This document shows positions 15,037 to 23,407 of a stretch of DNA of 64,000 nucleotides, piece by piece. Positions within the stretch are counted from its first letter, which is position 1. Each line of letters begins with the position of its first letter. Below the pieces are notes generated by a model. It did no database searches and was not told the origin of the DNA. It saw only the letters and a list, made by a program, of their open reading frames with translations. The stretch covers positions 186,001 through 250,000 of the forward strand of contig NZ_JACHVB010000012.1 of assembly GCF_014230085.1 (NCBI RefSeq), given 5' to 3'. Position numbers and translations under genes: made by a program. The DNA is from Ruficoccus amylovorans (GTDB taxonomy: Bacteria > Verrucomicrobiota > Verrucomicrobiia > Opitutales > Cerasicoccaceae).

Positions 15037-15512
15037 AGTTTGATCACATCGACTCCGGCTTCGCGGAGCAAGTCCAGCGCGATGGAGTCGTTGCGGTAGT
15101 CGTCGAGGTACTTGACGACCTTGATCCCCGCCGCGCAGAGGATTTTCGAGCAGTTGATGCAGGGGAAATGCGTGATATAGGCCGTGGCCCCGTCGAGGCT
15201 GACCCCGCGCCGGGCGGCATCGGCGATGGCGTTCTGCTCGGCGTGCACGGTCCCCTGTTCGTGGTCGTCGCGCATCCGCGAGAGGTGCGGCGAGCCGGGC
15301 AGAAAGCCGTTGTACCCGGCGGCCACGAGGCGGTTTTTATGTTCGCCGGCGGAGACGAGGACGCAGCCGACGTGGAGCCGTTCGCAGGGCGAGCGCGAGG
15401 CCATGAGGATGCTCATGGAGGCGAAATACTCGTCCCAGGAGGGCCGTTGCGTCCAGCCGCCGACCATGCGCTTGAGCTGGTCGATCTGGCTCAGGGATTG
15501 CGCGGTTTCCAT
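15033..15512 (-). CDS. dCMP/cytidine deaminase family protein (ComEB-like)
   Basis: 159 residues from ATG 15512; an ATG at 15467 (MVGGWTQRPSWDEYF) would be closer to the family's usual start. Zinc motifs HAEQNAI and PCINCSKIL identify a cytidine/deoxycytidylate deaminase, and RPSWDEYF with CERLHVGCVLV matches the dCMP deaminase/ComEB group. It would convert dCMP to dUMP for dTTP synthesis. An AAGG lies 9 nt before ATG 15512. The stop TAG is inside the CTAG boundary of the neighbouring element. Its start overlaps the start of the divergent rhomboid gene. Confidence 0.9.
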   Translation of the reverse strand: METAQSLSQIDQLKRMVGGWTQRPSWDEYFASMSILMASRSPCERLHVGCVLVSAGEHKNRLVAAGYNGFLPGSPHLSRMRDDHEQGTVHAEQNAIADAARRGVSLDGATAYITHFPCINCSKILCAAGIKVVKYLDDYRNDSIALDLLREAGVDVIKL

Positions 15513-16386
15513 GTGGAAAAGCCTTGAGCCTGCGCCCGCGCCCGGCAACCCTAAACACGTGCAAGCTCCCGTCCCCGAAGGTCTGACCGTGGTCGGCTCC
15601 TATGAGAGCTTCCGGGCCGCTAACGAACGCGCCCTCGTGGTGCTCTCCATGCGGCTCTCCTACCGGATGATCCACGAGGAAGGGCGCTACCTGCTTTGCG
15701 TGGACACCTGTCATGCCGGGGCGGTGCAGGAGCAGCTCGACCGCTACGAGCAGGAGAACGCCGCCTGGCCGCCGCCCGCGCCGGTCGAAGTCGAAAGCCA
15801 CCCCGCCGCGCTGGGGCTGTGGATTTACGCTGGGGTCTTGGTGGCGTTTTTTATCGGGCAACAGCTTTGGCCCGGTCTGGAACAGGCGGGTATGAACGAT
15901 TCGCAGGCCGTCACCGGGGCGGGGCAGCTCTGGCGCTGCTTCACGGCGCTGCTGCTGCATGCCGACATCGCCCACCTCGCGGGGAACCTTGTCTCCGGCC
16001 TCTGCCTGATCTGGCTCGTGGTGCAGATATTTGGCAACCGGCTGGGCTGGCTGCTGGTCATTGCCAGCGGCGTTATGGGAAACGGCCTGTGCGCGTGGCT
16101 CTATCGTGAGACCGCGTACCGTTCGCTGGGGGCCTCGACGGCAATTTTTGGCGCGCTCGGGCTGCTCGTCGGGCACGCCCTGGCGGTCGGCTTCAACCCG
16201 GAGGGCATGAAGCGCCTGCGCTCGCGGCTCGTGCCGCTCGCCGCCGGGCTGACCGTGCTCGTCATGACCGGCACCGGGGGGGAGCAGACCGACATCCTTG
16301 CCCACGTGGCAGGCTTCACGGCGGGGGGGCTTCTGGGCCTGATTGCCAGCCTCCTCCGACGCGGGCGCCGGGAGCGTGTCGGTTAG
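15511..16386 (+). CDS. Rhomboid family intramembrane serine protease
   Basis: 291 residues if ATG 15511 is used; GTG 15559 is an alternative. A soluble N-terminal domain of about 100 residues precedes six or so membrane helices. Rhomboid motifs: HADIAHLAGNL (His155, Asn159), the GAST motif with catalytic Ser209 (SLGASTAIFGALGLLVG), and the catalytic His265 in AHVAGFTAGGLLG. Such proteases cut membrane proteins within the bilayer; the substrate is unknown. If both ATGs are right, this gene and the deaminase begin inside the same CATG on opposite strands. Confidence 0.88.
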   Translation: MWKSLEPAPAPGNPKHVQAPVPEGLTVVGSYESFRAANERALVVLSMRLSYRMIHEEGRYLLCVDTCHAGAVQEQLDRYEQENAAWPPPAPVEVESHPAALGLWIYAGVLVAFFIGQQLWPGLEQAGMNDSQAVTGAGQLWRCFTALLLHADIAHLAGNLVSGLCLIWLVVQIFGNRLGWLLVIASGVMGNGLCAWLYRETAYRSLGASTAIFGALGLLVGHALAVGFNPEGMKRLRSRLVPLAAGLTVLVMTGTGGEQTDILAHVAGFTAGGLLGLIASLLRRGRRERVG

Positions 16387-16526
16387 GCGGGTTTTCGCAA
16401 CGAGCCGTAGGGGCGGAGATTTTAACCGGACGTAACGTGAACCAGGTCGATGCCTCAAGCGGTTTTCCAGCCTTGCCACCTCTTGCGCGGGTCCGCATTC
16501 TTTAACCCACCTTAATTCATTCTATT

Positions 16527-17318
16527 ATGATCAAAAAAATCCTTCTAGTGCTCGTCGCACTCGTCATCATCGCCGGTGTGGTGCTCTACTTCACGCTGGA
16601 TAATATCGTCAGCAAGAGCGTCAAGTACGCCATCAACACCTACGGACCGCAAGCCACCCAGACCTCGGTCACGGTCAAGGACGTGGGCATTTCGGTTTTC
16701 GGGGGCAGCGCCAAGATCGGCGACCTCCAGGTCGGCAACCCGGAAAGCTTCCAGCCGCCGGCCAACGCCTTCAGCTTGGGGGACATCAGCGTCTCGCTCC
16801 AGCCCGCTTCGCTCATGAGCGACATCATCGTGATCGATGAGATCACCATCACGGACGCGGAGTTCAACTACATCACGAAGACTTTTACGTCGAGCAACCT
16901 GCAAACCATCCTCGACAATGTGAAGGACTTCTCCGGCAAGGCCGCGCAAGCTCCCGCTACCACCACTCCGGCCACGGCTGAGCAGCCGCCCGCCGCCGCT
17001 TCGCAGAAGAAGTTTGTCATCCACAACGTCCGCGTCACCGGGGCCAAGGCCAACGCCACCGTGCTGGGCCAGTCGATCAAGGTCGAGATCCCCGACATCA
17101 TCCTCCAGAACGAATCCCCCGAGGGCATCAACCCCGCCGAACTGGTGGACAAGGTCCTCTCCGATGTGCTCGTGCAGGTCATCGAACAGATCAGCAAGCA
17201 GGTCGAGGAGATCGCCAAAGACCCGACCAAGGCCGGCCTGGACATCATCAAGGGCGCTACTGACACTGGTGATGAAACCGTGGACAAGGCTGTCGATACG
17301 ATCAAGAATCTCTTCTAG
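16527..17318 (+). CDS. AsmA-like membrane-anchored protein
   Basis: 263 residues. A single N-terminal membrane helix (ILLVLVALVIIAGVVLYF) is followed by a periplasmic domain with the pattern VGISVFGGSAKIGDLQVGNP and ISVSLQPASLMSD, typical of AsmA/DUF748-type lipid-transfer-like proteins in shortened form. A Pro/Ala/Thr-rich linker at about 140-160 splits two similar beta-rich parts, and the C-terminus is helical and charged. Role in the envelope is likely; the exact function is unknown. Followed by a strong terminator. Confidence 0.6.
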   Translation: MIKKILLVLVALVIIAGVVLYFTLDNIVSKSVKYAINTYGPQATQTSVTVKDVGISVFGGSAKIGDLQVGNPESFQPPANAFSLGDISVSLQPASLMSDIIVIDEITITDAEFNYITKTFTSSNLQTILDNVKDFSGKAAQAPATTTPATAEQPPAAASQKKFVIHNVRVTGAKANATVLGQSIKVEIPDIILQNESPEGINPAELVDKVLSDVLVQVIEQISKQVEEIAKDPTKAGLDIIKGATDTGDETVDKAVDTIKNLF

Positions 17319-17378
17319 TCGATTTGGTTTACCGGACGAATCCCGCTTGGCATTGGTCCGCATAGACTTCCTTTTACG

Positions 17379-17411
17379 AAAAAAAGGCTCCCTTGCGAGG
17401 GAGCCTTTTTC
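17379..17411 (+). terminator. Rho-independent terminator after the AsmA-like gene
   Basis: Stem AAGGCTCCCT with its complement AGGGAGCCTT around TGCG, flanked by an A run and followed by a T run. Confidence 0.9.
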
Positions 17412-17440
17412 GTTTGGGGGTAAGTCAGTTTGAGTGCCCC

Positions 17441-17565
17441 TCAGGGATTACGGCTTTCAGTTTCACTGAAAGCCGTAATCCCTGACACGATGAGCAGCAT
17501 CGAAAGTGCAGGGTCCGGCTGGACCAGCAATCTGCCTGCCGCGGGTCCGGGGCGCGCAGCCCCGG
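17441..17565 (-). repeat. Multi-hairpin intergenic element, copy D (inverted orientation)
   Basis: Hairpins in reverse order to the copies at 23 kb: a 45-nt hairpin 17441-17485 (stem TCAGGGATTACGGCTTTCAG), a GATG/CATC hairpin 17488-17502, the linker cgaaagtgca (complement of tgcactttcg in the 23-kb copies), a GGTCC/GGACC hairpin near 17512-17525, and a GGGGC/GCCCC hairpin 17547-17565. A 26-nt stretch here (17511-17536) recurs as its exact complement near 50660-50685. Confidence 0.75.
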
Positions 17566-17586
17566 AAAAGAATTTTGAAACAGCGC

Positions 17587-19197
17587 TTAGTGCATGCGTT
17601 GCTCGGAACTGCTCTGCTTGAGTTGCTGGAGCGTGCCGGAGAGGATACGGACCGTCTCCACCGGGAGGGTCAGCAGGGCGGTCATGGTGTTGTTGCCCGT
17701 GTCCACCTCGATAGTCATCGGTTCGAGCGGGGTGGCGGCCAGATTGCTCAGGACAAGCGTCGTGCTCGGCGAGGCCGGCAGGTTCATCTGCCGGAGGCTT
17801 TGCATGTAAACGGACTTCAGGTCCACGTAGGCTCGCAGGGCCTGGCCGTCCTTCAGTGACAGGTGGTCGGAAAGCGGATCGTCGGCTGCCCGGTCGGCGG
17901 CGACGGCGGCGGCCAGCTCTTCGAGGCGCTCGGGTTGATTGGAGATGACAATCATCCCGTCCACGATCTGGTGGGTGGGCGGCTCGTACTGATCGAGGGT
18001 GTTGAGGCTGCCCCCGGCCACGACGTTACCGACCGCTCCGGGCAGGGCCGAGGAGATCGGCCCGGCGGCCTTGGTCGTGCTGGTGGCCATCTGCACGGCG
18101 CTGGCGTACTGCTGGACGGGGATTTCCTCCAACAGGGCTGGCATGATGTCGGAAAACAGCTCGTCGAGCAATTGGCTGAAGGGTTCCTGCTCCCAGTCGC
18201 CGCCGACGACTCCGGCGTAGTCCACCTGCTCGGGCTGGAATTCGAGCCGATAGGCCCCGGTGCCGTCCCAGTCTTTGGCGATGGTGTTGAGGGTCTGCTC
18301 CAGCTTGTCGTGGAGCTGGGCGGCCTCGGGTTGTTCCCCTGTGGCCTCCATGCGCTGGAAAAAGACTTTCAGGTAGTCACTGACGGCTACCGGATCGACA
18401 TGGTAGATGACGCCCGCGTTACCCGTGGCGGGCACGAAGCGTGCCACCGAGACCTCACCGCCCGCCGGGGCCGAGAGCAGGGCGGCTTCGGGGGTGTCGG
18501 GCCAGGCGACCTGGCGCGTGCCGACCTGAAAGCGCTCGGTGTCGAGGTTGATCCCGAAAAGTGAGGACTGGACGTTCTCCATGAAGGCGAGGGCCAGGGC
18601 CAGCCCCTGCTGGTCGCTTCCGGCCTTTGAGCCGCTGAGGCTTTGGCGCATGCGCTGCATATCCTCGCGTGAGCGCGTGACCTCGAATTCAAAGTCGAAG
18701 ACGCGCTTTTTACGCACGAGTTGGAGGATTCCTTCAATGTTGTTGGCATTAACGTAGTGCAGGGAAGCCTGATCGGGCGCGATCACAGTCCACCCGCCGA
18801 CTTCCTTCACCGCCATGCCGCCGACCTGCTGGATCTTGGCGGGGACAGAGCTTCCGGCGGAGAATTTCGTCACCAGCGCGTAGGCTATGTCGCCGGGCAG
18901 GCCCGTCTCGAAGCCCACCAGCCCGGAATTCTCGGTGCGCGAAGCCCCCGGAAAGGTTGGGTAGCCGATCTGCCCGAGCGTGAACAGCGTCAGGAATTGC
19001 AGGGTCTGATTGGTGTCGGTGGCGTAGCCGAAGGCGTTGATCTTCTCCGGCAGGGAGGGCAGGGGGGGGAGCCGCAGCACGCCGAAGGGCTTCGGGGCGG
19101 ATTGTGCGCCGAGGGCAAGGGTTCCCAGCAGCAGCATCAGGAACGCCGGGCGGGTACGGGAGAGAAAATTAAGGGAAAACATATGCGTTGTGGCCAT
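17587..19197 (-). CDS. Large secreted protein of unknown function
   Basis: 536 residues with a signal peptide (FLMLLLGTLALGAQS). The mature part is beta-rich and acidic, with no motif I can name. The pattern of repeated statements such as SVARFVPATGNAGVIYHVDP and TGAYRLEFQPEQVDYAGVVGG resembles the uncharacterised DUF3352-like secreted proteins that are common in Verrucomicrobia, but I cannot confirm that by eye. It stands alone: the upstream 425 bp separate it from the divergent type III PKS gene and the downstream side carries the multi-hairpin element. Confidence 0.7.
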   Translation of the reverse strand: MATTHMFSLNFLSRTRPAFLMLLLGTLALGAQSAPKPFGVLRLPPLPSLPEKINAFGYATDTNQTLQFLTLFTLGQIGYPTFPGASRTENSGLVGFETGLPGDIAYALVTKFSAGSSVPAKIQQVGGMAVKEVGGWTVIAPDQASLHYVNANNIEGILQLVRKKRVFDFEFEVTRSREDMQRMRQSLSGSKAGSDQQGLALALAFMENVQSSLFGINLDTERFQVGTRQVAWPDTPEAALLSAPAGGEVSVARFVPATGNAGVIYHVDPVAVSDYLKVFFQRMEATGEQPEAAQLHDKLEQTLNTIAKDWDGTGAYRLEFQPEQVDYAGVVGGDWEQEPFSQLLDELFSDIMPALLEEIPVQQYASAVQMATSTTKAAGPISSALPGAVGNVVAGGSLNTLDQYEPPTHQIVDGMIVISNQPERLEELAAAVAADRAADDPLSDHLSLKDGQALRAYVDLKSVYMQSLRQMNLPASPSTTLVLSNLAATPLEPMTIEVDTGNNTMTALLTLPVETVRILSGTLQQLKQSSSEQRMH

Positions 19198-19622
19198 AAC
19201 ACCGGCTCATACCGATGACAACGGCGAATTCTTTCGTCCTGCACCCCGGAGAAGGGTTCCTTTTTTTCTCTGCCCTGGCCTTCCACTGTCGAGGAGGGCG
19301 AGCCAGGCCGGAGGCCCTCATGCGGTGGGGAATCGCTGCGGGTGGAGGGGGAGGTCAGAAAGGGTTTTTTGCCGATTTAAGCGCCCCGATCACGTCCAAA
19401 CCCGGGGCTTGCATGCCCGTGCGTGTGCATCATGGCTTGACAATCCGCCCGCCAGGGAGGAAGCAAGCACCTTGGATTTTTCAAGTTTAGTGGGTCTTTC
19501 TCAGCTTTCCGGCAGACGGAACGCCCTACGTGCAGCGATTAATCCCACACCGGGGGGCGACCTGAACACGCTTGCCCGCCGCGGCTGATTGCCTTTCACT
19601 TCCTGTTCAACCTGACGTATTA
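19198..19622. other. Intergenic region without a recognisable gene
   Basis: 425 bp between two divergent genes. A perfect TTGACA occurs at 19437-19442 on the plus strand but with no convincing -10 at the right distance. Short open frames here lack ribosome-binding sites and recognisable content. A GTGGGTCTTTCTC-type AT-richer stretch near 19470-19500 may hold the PKS promoter. Confidence 0.4.
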
Positions 19623-20660
19623 ATGTATCTTCAAGCTCTCGCCAATCGCGTCCCGCCGACCGCCTACACCCAGAAAGAGTGCTGGGAAATGCTCCAGCCG
19701 ACCGAGCCTTTCAAGCAGCTCCTGCCCCGCTCCAGATACATCCTGGAGAAAGTCCTCATCAGTGGAGCCAGCGGGATCGAAAAGCGCCATCTGGCCGTTC
19801 CGGACATCCAGAATGTTTTCAAGAAGGACGCCGGGCAACTGAACCGTGAGTTTGAACGCGAGGCCCCGCTGCTCGCCGCCGACGCCCTGACCGACGCGCT
19901 CGAACAGGCAAGCCTCAAGCCAGACGAACTCGACGCCCTCATCGTGTGCACCTGCACCGGGTACATCTGCCCCGGCATCACCAGCTACGTGGCCGAGCGC
20001 CTGAACATGCGCCGGGACACCTACCTGCAGGACATCGTCGGCCTGGGCTGCGGTGCTGCCGTCCCCACGCTGCGCGCCGCCGAGGGTCTCATCGCCGCCA
20101 ACCCCGGCATGAAGGTTGGTGTCATCGCAGTGGAAATCTGCTCGGCCGCCTTTTACCTCGACGACGACCCCGGCGTGCTCGTCTCGCTCTGTCTTTTTGG
20201 CGATGGCGCATCGGCCAGCATCTGGACTGACAAGCCCGGTCCCACCGGCCTCCAGGCCCGTAATTTCGATACCGTCCACCTCCCCGAGGACCGCGAACTG
20301 CTGCGCTTCGAGAACAAGGATGGCAAGCTGCGCAACAAGCTGCACCTCTCCGTCCCGCAAAAAGCCGGGATCGCGGTCGAAGGGCTTTTCCGTAAGCAGG
20401 ACCCTTCCCAGATCGCTCACGTGCTCTCCCATGCCGGAGGCCGCGACGTGCTTGTGGCCGTGGCCAAGAAGCTCAAAAACTACGAACTGCATGAGGCCGA
20501 AGTCGTCCTGGCCAACTACGGTAACATGAGTAGCCCGTCCGTCCTTTTCGCGCTCGACGAGTACCTCAAGGGCGACAACGCCCCGCTCGACGGCAAGGAC
20601 CTCTGGCTGACCAGCTTCGGGGCCGGTTTCGCTGCCCACTCCTTCCGGCTGGGGCTGTGA
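19623..20660 (+). CDS. Type III polyketide synthase (chalcone/stilbene synthase family)
   Basis: 345 residues from ATG 19623. Homodimeric thiolase-fold enzyme that extends an acyl-CoA starter with malonyl-CoA. The catalytic triad is visible: Cys143 in VGLGCGAAVP, His270 in LSHAGGRDVL and Asn301 in NYGNMSSPSV. GDGASASIW and the C-terminal TSFGAGFAAHSFRLGL also match. In bacteria these enzymes make alkylresorcinols, alkylpyrones or tetrahydroxynaphthalene; substrate specificity cannot be read here. No methyltransferase, oxidase or acyl-ligase gene is next to it, so it looks like a stand-alone gene. Confidence 0.9.
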   Translation: MYLQALANRVPPTAYTQKECWEMLQPTEPFKQLLPRSRYILEKVLISGASGIEKRHLAVPDIQNVFKKDAGQLNREFEREAPLLAADALTDALEQASLKPDELDALIVCTCTGYICPGITSYVAERLNMRRDTYLQDIVGLGCGAAVPTLRAAEGLIAANPGMKVGVIAVEICSAAFYLDDDPGVLVSLCLFGDGASASIWTDKPGPTGLQARNFDTVHLPEDRELLRFENKDGKLRNKLHLSVPQKAGIAVEGLFRKQDPSQIAHVLSHAGGRDVLVAVAKKLKNYELHEAEVVLANYGNMSSPSVLFALDEYLKGDNAPLDGKDLWLTSFGAGFAAHSFRLGL

Positions 20661-20684
20661 AATCGCGGTAAAACCGCGATTTCA
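20658..20684 (+). terminator. Hairpin at the 3' end of the PKS gene
   Basis: An 11-bp stem (TGAAATCGCGG with its complement) that overlaps the stop codon itself, followed by a weakly T-rich stretch. It may act as a terminator or mRNA 3'-end stabiliser. Confidence 0.5.
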
Positions 20685-20685
20685 G

Positions 20686-20720
20686 TTTGAGAGTTTGAGC
20701 GTTTAAAGGTTTGAGAGTTG
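20686..20720. repeat. Short GTTTGA-type tandem repeat
   Basis: Imperfect direct repeats of GTTTGAGA/GTTTAAAG-like units. Inverted-sense units (aaactttcaaac, ctcttaaactttc) recur at 20949-20990, just before hisI, so the pair flanks the palindromic element at 20741-20902. The same octamer family is present at 25951-25996 and 62820-62855. Confidence 0.55.
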
Positions 20721-20740
20721 GTCAAAGGGCTTTGTCACTG

Positions 20741-20902
20741 TTTAGAGCGTTTCAAATAAAGTCGTAGCCGTCACAAAATGGCCGAATGGCTAAATGATTA
20801 AATGGTTAATTGTTATTTCCTACGTTCGGAATCCAACAATTAACAATTAGCCATTTAGCTATTCAAAGTTTGTGGCTACAGTAATTTTTGAAACGCTCTA
20901 AA
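20741..20902. mobile_element. About 160-bp palindromic element, family 2, copy a
   Basis: Perfect 16-bp terminal inverted repeats TTTAGAGCGTTTCAAA (20741-20756) and its complement (20887-20902). The interior is a second imperfect palindrome of gaatggctaaatgattaaat and ccaacaattaacaattagcc. No gene inside. Related copies lie at about 23611-23768, 39751-39909 and 47740-47893, with a fragment at 30629-30685. Confidence 0.8.
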
Positions 20903-20995
20903 GTGGTTTATTGCGATGAGGTTGAGGCTTCAATCTTGGCAGCCCCGCTTAAAACTCTTAAACTTTCAAACTCTTAAACTTTCAAACGTATATTT

Positions 20996-21415
20996 ATGAG
21001 CAAGGAACTCGAAGAAGGCTCCGTCCTGAGCCTGGATTTTACGAAGCTGAAAAAGGTCGCCGACTGCGGCGCGGACGTGATGCCCGCTGTCGCGCAGGAT
21101 GTGGACACCGGTGAGGTGCTTATCCTCGGCTATGCCAACCAGCTCGCGCTCGACACCGCCCGGGCCGAAGGTATGGCCACTTTCTGGAGCACATCCCGCA
21201 ACGAGCTGTGGATCAAGGGCAAGACTTCGGGGGACTACCTCGAAATCGTCGAGATCCGCGTCAACTGCGAGCAGAATTCCCTGCTCTACCTCGTCCGCCC
21301 GAAGGGCAAGGGCGCCTGCCACACCAAGGACAGCTCCGGCACGGCCCGCTCCGGCTGCTACTATCGTCGTCTCAAGGCCGACGGCACGCTCGAATTTGTC
21401 ACGGGTAAGGAGTAA
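20996..21415 (+). CDS. hisI: Phosphoribosyl-AMP cyclohydrolase
   Basis: 139 residues. Opens the purine ring of phosphoribosyl-AMP in histidine synthesis (third step). Family motifs: GEVLILGYAN, FWSTSRNELWIKGKTSGD and the zinc-binding C-terminal part with NCEQ, CHT and SGCYYRR. It is the stand-alone form, without the HisE pyrophosphohydrolase domain. There is no other his gene in the neighbourhood except the HisN-type phosphatase at 51.5 kb. An octamer-type repeat lies directly before the start. Confidence 0.95.
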   Translation: MSKELEEGSVLSLDFTKLKKVADCGADVMPAVAQDVDTGEVLILGYANQLALDTARAEGMATFWSTSRNELWIKGKTSGDYLEIVEIRVNCEQNSLLYLVRPKGKGACHTKDSSGTARSGCYYRRLKADGTLEFVTGKE

Positions 21416-21578
21416 CCGGCTGGCCCGGCTCTCTCCGGGCTGACTGTGTATGCCGGGAAAGTCTGCGCCGCCTCACCCGTGCGGCTTTTCTCGGGGGAGG
21501 GGGGTGCCTCGTGTAGGCAACAGCTTCTGAACCGGGTGCCCGTACCCGAGTGTTTTTCCCTGTTCGTCTTTTCTCCGC

Positions 21579-23048
21579 ATGTCTGACCGCTCATCATCCT
21601 CTGTCCAGATCGGCTCCTGGATTGCCGCCATCGTCCTGTTCGTCTTTGGCGGTATTTTCGCCAGCACCGGCTTCAAGCTGCTTGCCAGCCTGCTCCGTGA
21701 GGAATCGGGCACGCCCAATTTTATCGGCGGTCTCGTGGGGGGTGTTTTTCTGCTTTTCGGGGTGGGGGCCATCGTCGGCGGGATACGTGTGATCGCGGCG
21801 GCCCGGCAAGGCTCACGGCTGGCCCGGAAGTACCCGGACCAGCCCTGGATGCACAACAAGACCTGGGCCTCCGGACGGATCAAGGACAGCAACCTGGTCG
21901 GCGCGCTGTTCATGATCCCCTTCGCCCTGTTCTGGAACGGCGTTTCGTGGACCGTGATCCTCGTTATGCTCAGTAGTGGAAATCTCGGCGAGAACCCGGC
22001 GCTGCTGATCTTCTTGCTGTTCCCCCTGATTGGTCTCGGGCTGGCCTGGGCGGCGGTTTACCAGATCCTGCGCTGGCGCAAATACGGCACGTCGGTCTTT
22101 GAACTGGCGGAGATCCCCGGCGTCATAGGCGGAAATCTCGGCGGGCTGATCCTGACGCGGGTCCATGTCCGCCATCAGGGTGGCTTTACGCTGACCCTGC
22201 GCAACGTCCACCAGTGGACCAGTGGCTCGGGCAAGAACCGCCGCACCCACACCGAAACGCTCTGGGAGTCGCGGCAGGTGCTCGATCAGGAAGCGATGCC
22301 CGACGACCCGACCCGCAGCGCCTTGCCGGTGCTTTTCTTCATCCCCTACACCTGCCATCCGACCCAGCGCCGCCGGGACGGCTCGCAGGACTACTGGGAG
22401 CTGACTGCCACGGCCCGCGCGCCCGGCCTCGATTACAAGGCGTCTTTCCGCGTCCCGGTCTTCCACACCAAAGACAGCGACCCCAATGCGCAGCAGCCGA
22501 GCGCGACCACCTCGGCCACGGGCGGCACTGGCGGCTCCGCTACGCCGTTACCCGAACTGGGCGCGATTGCCGGGTTGACGGTGCGTCCGGACCTTTCCGG
22601 TGCCGAGGTACTGGAGTTCAAACCCATGCGGCACCTGGCCCTGCTGTTTTTCCCGTTGCTGATCGGCGGCGGGATGGTGGCCTTCGCGTATTTCGCGTGG
22701 AACAGCGGCATGCCCAAGCTTTTTCCCGTCGTCTTTCTGCTTTTCGGGCTGTTTGTCTGCTACGGGGTTGGCTCGTCGCTGCTGAGCTACGTCCGCGTGT
22801 ACCGCTACCCGGACCGGCTGGAGGTCCGCAGTAGGCGCTTTGGGATGAAAAAAACCAGCACGCTCCCCCGCAAGACGATCACCCGGATCGAGGTCAAGCA
22901 GGCCATGTCCTCCGGCAACAGCGTCTTCTATAATGCCCTCATCCACACCGCCGACGGGCAGACGGTGACCGTCCCGACCCTGATCCGTGGCCGCCGTGAG
23001 GCCGAAGCCTTCGCCGCTCACCTGGAAAAGCCTATGCTCGTTCGCTAG
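21579..23048 (+). CDS. Multi-pass membrane protein of unknown function (DUF3592-like)
   Basis: 489 residues with about six membrane helices: two near the N-terminus (IGSWIAAIVLFVFGGIFAS and a second near 50-70), two near 105-165, and two near 350-400. Between the helix pairs is a soluble beta domain of roughly 180 residues, with CHPTQRRRDGSQDYWELTATA, of the kind seen in DUF3592 proteins. The C-terminal part resembles a PH-like domain (RLEVRSRRFGMKKTSTLPRKTI). Function unknown. The TAG stop lies inside the CTAG boundary of the downstream element. Confidence 0.75.
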   Translation: MSDRSSSSVQIGSWIAAIVLFVFGGIFASTGFKLLASLLREESGTPNFIGGLVGGVFLLFGVGAIVGGIRVIAAARQGSRLARKYPDQPWMHNKTWASGRIKDSNLVGALFMIPFALFWNGVSWTVILVMLSSGNLGENPALLIFLLFPLIGLGLAWAAVYQILRWRKYGTSVFELAEIPGVIGGNLGGLILTRVHVRHQGGFTLTLRNVHQWTSGSGKNRRTHTETLWESRQVLDQEAMPDDPTRSALPVLFFIPYTCHPTQRRRDGSQDYWELTATARAPGLDYKASFRVPVFHTKDSDPNAQQPSATTSATGGTGGSATPLPELGAIAGLTVRPDLSGAEVLEFKPMRHLALLFFPLLIGGGMVAFAYFAWNSGMPKLFPVVFLLFGLFVCYGVGSSLLSYVRVYRYPDRLEVRSRRFGMKKTSTLPRKTITRIEVKQAMSSGNSVFYNALIHTADGQTVTVPTLIRGRREAEAFAAHLEKPMLVR

Positions 23049-23257
23049 TGTGCCGTGAGCTAAGTTTGCTGCATATTTTTTTGGGGGCTATGCGCCCCCA
23101 AACCCCGCAGCAGGCATAGCCTGCACTTTCGATGCTTGCAGCATCGCGTCTGGGATTACGGCCTTCAGCGGCGCTGAAGGCCGTAATCCCAGAGGAGCAT
23201 CCAAACTGAGTTTCACCCCCAAAACTTATGCGATGAACTTAGCTCACAGCACACTAG
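23045..23257. mobile_element. CTAG-bounded multi-hairpin element, copy B
   Basis: 213 bp between CTAG sites at 23045 and 23254, with inverted ends ctagtgtgccgtgagctaag and its near-complement. Inside are four hairpins: 23081-23101 (GGGGGC/GCCCCC), 23110-23124 (GCAGGC/GCCTGC), 23130-23146 (CGATGC/GCATCG) and a 45-nt hairpin 23149-23193 with a stem of about 21 bp starting TCTGGGATTACGGCC. The left CTAG contains the stop codon of the preceding gene. Confidence 0.85.
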
Positions 23258-23407
23258 TGTCCCGTTAGCTTAGTTCCTGATAAAAATATTTTCACCGCAG
23301 AGGCGCAAAGACGCAGAGCGACCTCTGTATCCACGAAGTTTTTTGTGCTTCTTGTGCCTTTTTGTGGCCATTAACATTTGTTAAGAACTTAGCTAACACG
23401 ACACTAG
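23254..23407. mobile_element. CTAG-bounded MITE-like element, second copy
   Basis: 154 bp, near identical to 14884-15036, again bounded by CTAG at both sides. It is joined without extra bases to the elements on each side, sharing a CTAG with both. No gene inside. Confidence 0.88.

Noticed and set aside
19215-19490. 91-codon plus-strand frame upstream of the PKS gene
   Set aside because: No ribosome-binding site, odd composition and no recognisable domain.
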